From positions 1-7,092 of the forward strand of contig JANTFN010000093.1 of assembly GCA_024763435.1 (NCBI GenBank): a DNA stretch of 7,092 nucleotides, written 5' to 3'. Every line of letters begins with the position of its first letter. The stretch's first letter is position 1. The translations under genes and the position numbers were made by a program. Below are positions 1 to 5,811 of this stretch, in pieces. Source of the stretch: Thermodesulfobacteriota bacterium. GTDB lineage: Bacteria; Desulfobacterota; S145-22. The notes beneath the pieces were generated by a model. The model had not been told where the DNA came from and made no database searches. It saw nothing but the letters and a program-made list of their open reading frames with translations.

Positions 1-1
1 A

Positions 2-181
2 GAGAAGGGCGAAATTCCGGACACGGTGAACCCCCATGCCGCTTCAATCCTGTTTATGGGGGCCTTGCAGCACTTGGTTACCCTCTTCAGGCTGACCGGT
101 GATGAAGAAAAACTGGACCTCATTTCAGGGGAGGTTTTCCGTCATTTAAAAAAAGTTTTTACAGGGAGAGAGGAGACATGA
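2..181 (+). CDS. TetR/AcrR-family transcriptional repressor, C-terminal fragment (5' end outside window)
   Basis: An open frame enters from the left edge (first full codon at base 2) and runs 59 codons to a TGA at 179-181. It is too short to be scored as a complete gene and has no start here. The peptide (EKGEIPDTVNPHAASILFMG..., ending FTGREET) resembles the last two helices of TetR-family ligand-binding domains: a G-E-I-x-D-x-x-x-P start, then a hydrophobic helix A-A-x-I-L-F-M-G-A-L-Q-H-L, then an R-L-T-G turn and a terminal amphipathic helix. The DNA-binding helix-turn-helix would be upstream and is not visible, so the family call rests on this C-terminal pattern plus context. The stop overlaps the next start in an ATGA (178-181), tying it to the efflux operon. 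A repressor co-transcribed with the pump it controls is a common arrangement; autoregulation and ligand-induced derepression are inferences. Confidence 0.72.
   Translation, partial: EKGEIPDTVNPHAASILFMGALQHLVTLFRLTGDEEKLDLISGEVFRHLKKVFTGREET
164..175 (+). promoter_or_regulatory. Ribosome binding site for the outer-membrane factor gene
   Basis: A purine-rich stretch GGGAGAGAGGAG lies just before the ATG at 178. The GGGAG at 164-168 sits nine bases upstream, a usable Shine-Dalgarno distance, while AGGAG at 171-175 is only two bases away and probably too close. The site lies inside the last codons of the TetR gene and supports the 178 start. Confidence 0.6.
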
Positions 182-1491
182 AAAAAGGGTCAATTATTTT
201 TGTCGTTGTTTTAATGGTTCTATCTTGCAGCCTTCCGTGCCTGGCCGGTGCCCCGCTCGCGTTGCAGGCGGCAATTCAGAAGGCGCTCAAGAGCAATCCA
301 TCGGTTCAGGCCTATGAAAAACGCCTGGCTCTGGCAGGCCTGAATATAAAAATTGCTAAAACGGCCCATTGGGGGGAGCTGACGGGGGGCGCGACGCTGG
401 ACAAATCGGAAGATGCCTTGATTGCCACGCCCATGACACCGCGGAGGATGCGGGAGGGGATCCAATTTGATGATACGCGCTGGGGGTTCAAGCTGATGTA
501 TAAACTCCCCATCTATCTCGGCGGGAAGATTCCCCTTTCCATTGACATATCGCGGCTAAATGAAATTTCGACACGGCTTGCCCTGAAACGTCTCAGGGCG
601 ATTATTCGCCACAATGTAACCGAGCTTTATGATGCCATTCTCGCCCTGGACGGGGAAGAAACAGCCGTAAAAGAGACCCTGAAGGCCCTGCGCAGCGTAT
701 TGAAACACACGGAGTTTTCCATTGCTCAGGGGAAGACGCCTCCGGTCGATAAGTACAAGATTAATTATTCAATTCAGCGCTGGCAGGCCGAAGCGGATAA
801 AATAACCAATCAGCGGGAGGCCCTGAAAATCGCACTTCAAACCCTCATGGGGGTTCAGGCCGTTGAAACGGATATTTCTCTCAAGCCCATCCAGCTTCCT
901 GACAGGGTTTATCCCCTTGTCGAGGGTGTCAAGACGCTTTACACGCGCGCCCTTCAGGCGCGTTCCGATCTGGCAGCCCTTGAAAACCGCGTGAAGATTA
1001 CAAATAAAGGCGTTGGTCTGGCCAGGGCGGAACGCCTGCCGGCGATCTTCGCCGTGGGTGCGATGCAAACGTATGACGGTAATGACATCTCGGGGACGGA
1101 GGAATGGAACGTTGGCCTCCGCCTGGAACTTCCCCTCTTCGACGCGGGGAGGCGGAGGACTCAGGTCGAGGCGGCTAAAGTTAAGGTCCTTGAGGAGCGC
1201 CTGCACGTCTTTGAGCTTCGTCAGAAAATTGTCAAGGAGGTTGGGGATGCCGTTAAAAGAGTCAAAACGGCTGAAGCCCTGACCAAAAGTTTTCTTTCCC
1301 GGGTAAATCTCGGCAAGGAGGTGGATCGGGTTGAAACGCTGAAATATGAAAAAGGCGCGGGGGATATTGACGATATGCTGCGAGCCAAAGCGGATCTTGC
1401 CTATTCAAACAGTCAATTTGTGGCAAGCATGTATCAGTGGCTTACCGCACGATCATACCTTAATCTGGTGTTAGAGGAGGAGGTCAAATGA
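178..1491 (+). CDS. TolC/OprM-like outer-membrane efflux protein (outer-membrane factor of an RND pump)
   Basis: The 437-residue product should trimerise into an outer-membrane barrel with a long periplasmic helical tunnel, forming the exit duct of the tripartite pump. It shows the duplicated architecture of the OEP family. Repeat one covers about residues 27-240 with a beta-strand motif L-P-I-Y-L-G-G-K (110-117). Repeat two covers about 250-435 with the hallmark W-N-V-G-L-R-L-E-L-P-L-F-D-A-G-R-R (310-326). Each is followed by long, charged, coiled-coil-like helices. Length is typical. The N-terminus (MKKGSIIFVVVLMVLSCSLPCLAGA) is an export signal: cleavage after C-L-A near residue 23 by signal peptidase I is plausible, but V-L-S-C17 is a weak lipobox, so lipidation as in OprM cannot be excluded. 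The start is set by the signal peptide, the nearby ribosome site and the ATGA overlap with the TetR gene. The end overlaps the adaptor start by four bases. The substrate cannot be read from this subunit. Confidence 0.93.
   Translation: MKKGSIIFVVVLMVLSCSLPCLAGAPLALQAAIQKALKSNPSVQAYEKRLALAGLNIKIAKTAHWGELTGGATLDKSEDALIATPMTPRRMREGIQFDDTRWGFKLMYKLPIYLGGKIPLSIDISRLNEISTRLALKRLRAIIRHNVTELYDAILALDGEETAVKETLKALRSVLKHTEFSIAQGKTPPVDKYKINYSIQRWQAEADKITNQREALKIALQTLMGVQAVETDISLKPIQLPDRVYPLVEGVKTLYTRALQARSDLAALENRVKITNKGVGLARAERLPAIFAVGAMQTYDGNDISGTEEWNVGLRLELPLFDAGRRRTQVEAAKVKVLEERLHVFELRQKIVKEVGDAVKRVKTAEALTKSFLSRVNLGKEVDRVETLKYEKGAGDIDDMLRAKADLAYSNSQFVASMYQWLTARSYLNLVLEEEVK
1475..1484 (+). promoter_or_regulatory. 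Strong ribosome binding site for the adaptor gene, embedded in upstream coding sequence
   Basis: AGGAGGAGGT precedes the ATG at 1488 by three to seven bases, depending on which GGAGG is used. It is a near-ideal Shine-Dalgarno and simultaneously encodes the Glu-Glu-Glu-Val near the C-terminus of the outer-membrane factor. Together with the ATGA overlap it fixes the adaptor start and predicts strong, possibly coupled, re-initiation. Confidence 0.75.
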
Positions 1492-2618
1492 AACGCATTG
1501 TAAAAATTATCATCGTTATTATTTTACTGGTTGCCGCGGTTATCGGCGGAAGAAAACTTGTTCTGAAGCGAAGGGCGGAACTCAGCCGGGAAAAGGCCGT
1601 TTCAAAGTACCCTCTCCCGGTCCAGGCCACAACGGTTAAAAAAGCCCCTTTTGAGAAGACGGTTCGCTATCTCGGGAAGGTGGATTCCAACGGCACCATG
1701 GAGATTAAAGCACGAATCAGCGGCCAGGTGCTTCGCCGGAATCATCTTGAGGGAGATACCGTCAAAAAGGGCGCGCTTCTTGTTGCCCTCGACAGCGAAA
1801 ACAATGGGACGGTCCGTGAATTGAAGGCACAGATTGCGGTGGTTAAATCAAAGATTGCCTCCCTGCGGATACAGGAGAAAAACCTTGCCACAATCTACAA
1901 GCGGGATACCGCCCTCTACAAGAATGGCGCGATTTCCGAAGAGGCCTGGGAGCTGAGTGAAAATAGACTGGCTGCAACGAAGGGCCAGATAACCGCTTTG
2001 AAGAACGAAATAACTCAAATTGAAACAAAACTGACTTATACAAGGGTGGTAAGCCCGTATGATGGGGTCCTTTCCCGGTATTATATCAAAAAAGGCGATG
2101 TTGTTTTTCCGGGACAGCCTATCTGCCAGATTATCAAAAAGGGGTCTTTTAAGGTCAAGGTAGAGGTAACGCCTGACGATTTAAAGAAAATCTCCGTTGG
2201 CTCACCGGTATCTGTCGGAAAACTGATGCTGAAGGTTTCGCGGATCTATCCAGCGGCGTCGCAGCGCTCCCTCGCGATTATCGAGGCGGATTTTGGGAAG
2301 ATTCCATGCCCCTACAAGGTAGAAGAAGTGATTCCTGTCAAGATTAAATCACAAACACTAACAAATGCATGGATTGTGCCCGTAGAGGCCGTATTACACC
2401 GGGAAAAGAAGGCGATGGTCTTTGGGGTCGTCAAGGGTAAAATTGTCCCCGTGGCGGTCACCGTTCTCGCCTCCGGCGAGGTGAATTCCGCCCTCGCGTC
2501 GGATGGACTGCGGGAAGGGCTTCAGGTCGTCTGCGCCCATGAAAGCCGCCTGATGGTGCTCTACAAAGGCCAGCCCGTCACTATTACGGGCGAATTCATC
2601 CGGGAGGCACGGCGATGA
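1488..2618 (+). CDS. HlyD/AcrA-like periplasmic adaptor subunit (membrane fusion protein) of an RND efflux pump
   Basis: The 376-residue adaptor bridges the inner-membrane pump and the outer-membrane duct in the periplasm. An N-terminal hydrophobic helix (about residues 5-20) follows MKRIVK and lacks a lipobox cysteine, so it is probably a retained membrane anchor or uncleaved signal rather than a lipid anchor as in AcrA. Two half lipoyl motifs flank a helical hairpin: the first at about 69-103 (I-K-A-R-I-S-G-Q-V, then G-D-x-V-K-K-G-x-L-L), the second at about 185-217 (V-V-S-P-Y-D-G-V-L, then K-K-G-D-V-V-x-P-G-Q-P). The hairpin, about 104-182, is rich in Lys, Glu, Gln and Leu and looks like a coiled coil. 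A beta-barrel (about 220-300, ending W-I-V-P-V-E-A-V-L) and a membrane-proximal domain (about 305-370) follow. Length and domain order are normal for the family. It overlaps both neighbours by ATGA, so stoichiometric co-expression with duct and pump is expected. Confidence 0.93.
   Translation: MKRIVKIIIVIILLVAAVIGGRKLVLKRRAELSREKAVSKYPLPVQATTVKKAPFEKTVRYLGKVDSNGTMEIKARISGQVLRRNHLEGDTVKKGALLVALDSENNGTVRELKAQIAVVKSKIASLRIQEKNLATIYKRDTALYKNGAISEEAWELSENRLAATKGQITALKNEITQIETKLTYTRVVSPYDGVLSRYYIKKGDVVFPGQPICQIIKKGSFKVKVEVTPDDLKKISVGSPVSVGKLMLKVSRIYPAASQRSLAIIEADFGKIPCPYKVEEVIPVKIKSQTLTNAWIVPVEAVLHREKKAMVFGVVKGKIVPVAVTVLASGEVNSALASDGLREGLQVVCAHESRLMVLYKGQPVTITGEFIREARR
2602..2607 (+). promoter_or_regulatory. 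Ribosome binding site for the RND permease gene
   Basis: GGGAGG ends seven bases before the ATG at 2615, a textbook distance, and lies within the last codons of the adaptor gene. It supports the 2615 start, which also gives the short cytoplasmic N-terminal helix (MNIVEGYLKKP) expected before transmembrane helix 1 of RND pumps. Confidence 0.7.
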
Positions 2619-5600
2619 ACATTGTTGAAGGGTATTTGAAAAAACCTTATCTTGTGATGACGTTTATCCTGATGGTGGCCATCCTCGGACTTTTCGGCTA
2701 TCATCGAATGGACTGGGCGCTCTTCCCGGATTCCAACCGCCCTCAGATTGCCGTTGTAACCGTGGAGCCCGGTGCTTCTTCAAGGGATGTCGCTGATAAT
2801 GTGACGCGTCCGATCGAAAAGGAACTTTCCACGATTGATGAACTGAGACAGGTGACTTCAACCTCCAAGGATGAGGTCTCGGTCGTCCTGGCGGAATTTG
2901 AATATTCCAAGGGACTGGAGCCTGCGGCCACGGATGTCATTGCTTCTCTTCAAAAAGTGAAGCCCCTCCTACCCCCTGACATCCGTGAGCCGCAGGTCTT
3001 CAAGATAAGTGATGCCACGATGCCAACCATGACCCTGGCGGTTTTCCCGAAAAAGGGGAGCCACTATGACCTTGCCATGGTCCGGGAACTGGCGGACAAC
3101 GCGATTAAAGAGGCCCTGCTGCGCCTGCCGAATGTGGCGAACGTGGAGGTGTTCGGCGGGTATCATCGCGAGGTGGAAATTCTCATTAACCCCGACAAAC
3201 TGCACCGATATCACTTGACCCTGGCGGATGTCATTGCCGCCGTTAAGCATGAAAATCTCAATATTCCCAATGGATTAATGGTTAATCAGCACCATCAGTA
3301 TCTGATTAAGACCTCTGGGGAATATTTTACCATTGACCGTATTGGCAACATTACCCTGGGGCGTGGCGGGAAGGAGCCGATTCATCTCAGGGATGTTGCG
3401 GAACTCAAACGGGGGTACAAGGAGCGAACGGCCGCCTACCACGGAAACGGAAGGCCCGCCATTGCCCTGAATATCCTGAGGGCCTACGGGGGTAACACCC
3501 TTAAAACCGTCGCGTCCGTAACGAATTTTCTCCCGCAATTGAAGAAACAATACCCGGGGCTCGATTTCAAGATCACTGACACGCAGAAACGTATCATTGA
3601 TATCAGCATCAAAAATATGATGGGGGCGTTGAGAGATGCCATCCTCCTCACGGTCATCACTATTTTCCTGTTCCTTGGTGATTTTCGCGGCGCGGTGATT
3701 ACGGGTATTTCCATTCCCTTTACCTACGTCATGACCTTTGCCCTCATGTGGCTGCTGGGATTTGAGTTTAACATCGTGACCATGACGGCGGTGATTGTCG
3801 CGGTGGGGATGCTGGTGGATGACGCCATTGTGGTCATCGAAAATATAGAGCGGCATTACCATGAGGTGGAGGAACCACTTCGGCAGGCCGTTCTGGATGG
3901 GACCAACGAGGTCATGCTTGCCGTTTTCGCGGGGACGGGAACAAATATCATGGTTCTGTTTCCCATTCTCTTTATCGGAGGGTATGTTCAGACCGTTTTG
4001 CGCCCTTTCTGTGCCTCGCTGATCGTGGCTCTTATCAGCTCTTACTTTGTTTCCATTACTTTGATCCCGTTGATTGCGCCTTACATCCTGAAAGGGAAGA
4101 CCCGCGGGATTGAAAGGTGGATTAAGTGGGCAAGCGACGGGGTGGTTCATCCGATTCAGAATTTCTTTATCGGGGTGTTGCGTGTGGGGATGCGTCACAA
4201 GTTTATCTTTCTGCTTATTGGTGCCATAGCCTTTGTGATCAGCGCGCGGCAGATGAAGACTACCATTGGCCGAGACCTGATGCCGCCGATGGATACGGGG
4301 ATTATCAAGGTGGATTTTGAGGTTGAGAACAACCGCTCCCTCGTTTCCACCGAGGGGGTTTTGAAACGAATTGAGTCAGGTATCGAAAAAATCCCCGGGG
4401 TTTTGAGTGTGTCAAGTACCCTCGGCTCTGAGCCGGGCGTTGTGAGTTTTGGCAGGGGGAGAAATCCCCAACAGGGCGCCATTACCATCAATATGATTGA
4501 CCGGTTTCACCGGAAGAAGAGCATCTGGCAGATTGAAGAGGAGATCAGAAAACAGTCTCACCAGATAGAAGGCCTGAAGTATCTCCATGCGTATGACTTT
4601 GGCGCTACCCCGCTTTCGACGATTCTCGCGCCGGTAGATGTGATGGTCAGCGGGCCGGATCCGGTTGTGCTGGATCAACTGGGGGATGAGGCCTTCAAGC
4701 GCCTGAAAACAGTCCCGGGATTTACCTCCCTGTCACGGACCTGGGACAGGAACAAAACAGAGATTCAGCTGCTGGTTGACCCCCTGAAGGCGCGTTACTA
4801 CGGCCTGGACCCCTTCACGATTTCCCAGCAGGTCGGAATTGCCCTGAGAGGTGTTCCCGCCAGCATTTTCAGGGTTCCCAACGAGGATGGGCTCATTATG
4901 AGGATCCGTTATCCTTATGCGCGCAGAAGCGGCATAGACCGCTTGAACCAGATGTATATTTCCACACCTAAAGGGGAATTAATCCCCCTGAAGCTGGTGG
5001 CCCGGTTCCGCAAGAGGCGTGTTCAGAGCCTGATTACCCATCGGAACCTGCTGAACGTGGTTGATATCAACGCGTATCGGTCTCACGCGCCCATTACCTT
5101 TCTGCAGAGCGGCGTTGAAAAGGCCCTGAAAGGGGTTCCCCTCCCCGATGGGTACAAGATTTCCCATGAAGGGGAATTTAAACAAATGACGGAGTCTTTT
5201 GGAAGGCTCGGGGTGAGTATGATGATTGCCATATTTCTGCTCTATCTTTCCCTGATACCGACCTTTAAATCCTTTTTGAATCCGGTGGTCATCATGGTAG
5301 CTATCCCGCTGGCCCTGATTGGTGCGGCCTGGGGAATGCTGATTGCCGGCAAACACGGGTGCATGCCGGCCTTTATGGGGCTGATTCTCCTCGCCGGTGT
5401 CGTGCTGAAGAATTCGATTCTTTTGATTGATTTTATCCTCGAGGCGCGGACGCGGGGAGATTCACTTGAAGATGCCATTATTGGAAGTGTGAAGGTCCGG
5501 ACGCGACCGATTCTGATGACAGCGGGAACGACCGTCGTCGGGATGCTTCCCATTGCCCTCGAGTGGGCCATCGGGCTGGAGCGGCTTTCCCCTCTGGCGG

Positions 5601-5713
5601 TCGTGGCCTCGGGAGGCCTGCTGGTTGGGACGTTTCTGACCCTGGTTTATTTTCCTATTCTCTATGCGCTGATGGAAGAAATCAAGGAATTTTTCAGCAA
5701 AGGAAAGCGTTAA
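2615..5713 (+). CDS. RND-superfamily efflux permease, AcrB-like (HAE type), full length
   Basis: The 1032-residue protein is the proton-driven inner-membrane pump. The layout is canonical: TM1 at about 12-30, a large periplasmic domain at about 31-335, TM2-6 at about 337-490, TM7 at about 529-545, a second periplasmic domain at about 546-860, and TM8-12 at about 862-1020. Proton-relay residues can be placed by motif. TM4 carries G-M-L-V-D402-D403-A-I-V-V-I-E-N-I-E-R, matching AcrB Asp407/Asp408. TM10 carries L-K932-N-S-I-L-L-I-D-F, matching Lys940. TM11 begins R962-T-R-P-I-L-M-T969, matching Arg971 and Thr978. The double Asp and the Lys favour a drug/hydrophobe exporter over the heavy-metal (CusA-like) class, which has a single TM4 Asp. 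The second periplasmic half starts R-D-L-M-P-P-M-D (553-560), another RND landmark. It is last in the operon, overlapping the adaptor by ATGA, and ends with TAA at 5711-5713. I see no frameshift or missing segment. The actual substrate is unknown. Confidence 0.95.
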   Translation: MNIVEGYLKKPYLVMTFILMVAILGLFGYHRMDWALFPDSNRPQIAVVTVEPGASSRDVADNVTRPIEKELSTIDELRQVTSTSKDEVSVVLAEFEYSKGLEPAATDVIASLQKVKPLLPPDIREPQVFKISDATMPTMTLAVFPKKGSHYDLAMVRELADNAIKEALLRLPNVANVEVFGGYHREVEILINPDKLHRYHLTLADVIAAVKHENLNIPNGLMVNQHHQYLIKTSGEYFTIDRIGNITLGRGGKEPIHLRDVAELKRGYKERTAAYHGNGRPAIALNILRAYGGNTLKTVASVTNFLPQLKKQYPGLDFKITDTQKRIIDISIKNMMGALRDAILLTVITIFLFLGDFRGAVITGISIPFTYVMTFALMWLLGFEFNIVTMTAVIVAVGMLVDDAIVVIENIERHYHEVEEPLRQAVLDGTNEVMLAVFAGTGTNIMVLFPILFIGGYVQTVLRPFCASLIVALISSYFVSITLIPLIAPYILKGKTRGIERWIKWASDGVVHPIQNFFIGVLRVGMRHKFIFLLIGAIAFVISARQMKTTIGRDLMPPMDTGIIKVDFEVENNRSLVSTEGVLKRIESGIEKIPGVLSVSSTLGSEPGVVSFGRGRNPQQGAITINMIDRFHRKKSIWQIEEEIRKQSHQIEGLKYLHAYDFGATPLSTILAPVDVMVSGPDPVVLDQLGDEAFKRLKTVPGFTSLSRTWDRNKTEIQLLVDPLKARYYGLDPFTISQQVGIALRGVPASIFRVPNEDGLIMRIRYPYARRSGIDRLNQMYISTPKGELIPLKLVARFRKRRVQSLITHRNLLNVVDINAYRSHAPITFLQSGVEKALKGVPLPDGYKISHEGEFKQMTESFGRLGVSMMIAIFLLYLSLIPTFKSFLNPVVIMVAIPLALIGAAWGMLIAGKHGCMPAFMGLILLAGVVLKNSILLIDFILEARTRGDSLEDAIIGSVKVRTRPILMTAGTTVVGMLPIALEWAIGLERLSPLAVVASGGLLVGTFLTLVYFPILYALMEEIKEFFSKGKR

Positions 5714-5724
5714 CAAAACAACAA

Positions 5725-5776
5725 GTAGAAGGTGAGAGGGATATTTAAGGACTTATTTTTTCCTTCCACCTTCTAC
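5725..5776 (+). terminator. Imperfect long hairpin downstream of the pump gene, possible transcription terminator
   Basis: The 5' arm at 5725-5741 (GTAGAAGGTGAGAGGGA) can pair with 5760-5776, giving a perfect 10-bp outer block (5725-5734 with 5767-5776). One A-C mismatch and an inner block of seven pairs, including two G-T wobbles, follow, around an 18-base AT-rich loop at 5742-5759. It lies only 12 bases after the pump stop codon and between convergent genes, where a terminator is expected. No T-tract follows the 3' arm, so a classical Rho-independent terminator is not supported. The hairpin may simply reflect the repeat at 5761-5802 having an inverted copy. Confidence 0.35.
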
Positions 5777-5802
5777 CTTCTACCTTCTACCTTCAGACTT
5801 CT
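5761..5802. repeat. Tandem heptamer repeat, consensus ACCTTCT
   Basis: Six adjacent 7-base units can be read. TCCTTCC at 5761 is degenerate, ACCTTCT is perfect at 5768, 5775 and 5782, ACCTTCA is at 5789, and GACTTCT is at 5796. A further decayed unit (ACCTGTC) follows at 5803. One strand is almost all pyrimidine, the other purine. The array occupies the convergent intergenic gap and stops ten bases before the stop codon of the minus-strand cyclase gene, so it is non-coding. An inverted unit (AGAAGGT) lies at 5727-5733. Short tandem heptamers are known from intergenic DNA of some bacteria, notably cyanobacteria; whether this one belongs to a genome-wide family cannot be judged here. Confidence 0.85.
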
Positions 5803-5811
5803 ACCTGTCTA

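Larger units (their letters stand above)
2..5713 (+). other. TetR - outer-membrane factor - adaptor - RND pump operon (5' end outside window)
   Basis: Four consecutive same-strand genes share three 4-base ATGA junctions (178-181, 1488-1491, 2615-2618), with a Shine-Dalgarno before each downstream start. No space is left for internal promoters or terminators, so a single transcript starting upstream of base 1 is the simplest reading. The order places the outer-membrane factor first and the pump last, whereas the classic acrAB/mexAB order is adaptor, pump, then duct if present. The complete set in one operon suggests a dedicated, self-contained pump rather than one relying on a shared TolC; that is inference. 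Confidence 0.85.

Noticed and set aside
100..177. Internal promoter just before the outer-membrane factor gene
   Set aside because: The stretch contains AT-rich runs (TTTAAAAAAAG near 145) but no convincing -35/-10 pair, and it is coding sequence for the TetR C-terminus. The ATGA overlap argues for read-through from upstream.
769..1206. Antisense open frame of 145 codons opposite the outer-membrane factor gene
   Set aside because: It has no recognisable domain and fully overlaps the well-supported OEP gene; the composition looks like a shadow frame.
3275..4198. Long antisense open frame of 307 codons opposite the RND pump gene
   Set aside because: It lies wholly inside a gene with unmistakable RND motifs. 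Its translation is rich in His, Asn, Arg, Gln and Asp with no recognisable domain, as expected from the complement of coding DNA with biased third positions.
5563..5748. Small plus-strand frame of 61 codons crossing the end of the pump gene
   Set aside because: Most of it is an out-of-frame reading of the final transmembrane helices of the pump. The translation is low-complexity Gly, Arg and Ala with no ribosome site of note.
5747..5765. Short AAGGA/TCCTT stem around a T-rich loop as a terminator
   Set aside because: The stem is only 5 bp, the T-run lies in the loop rather than after the stem, and it competes with the longer hairpin at 5725-5776.
5761..5802. Heptamer array as a CRISPR array or as iterons of an origin
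   Set aside because: The units are contiguous with no spacers, which rules out CRISPR. There is no replication gene, DnaA-box cluster or AT-rich unwinding region beside it to suggest an origin.
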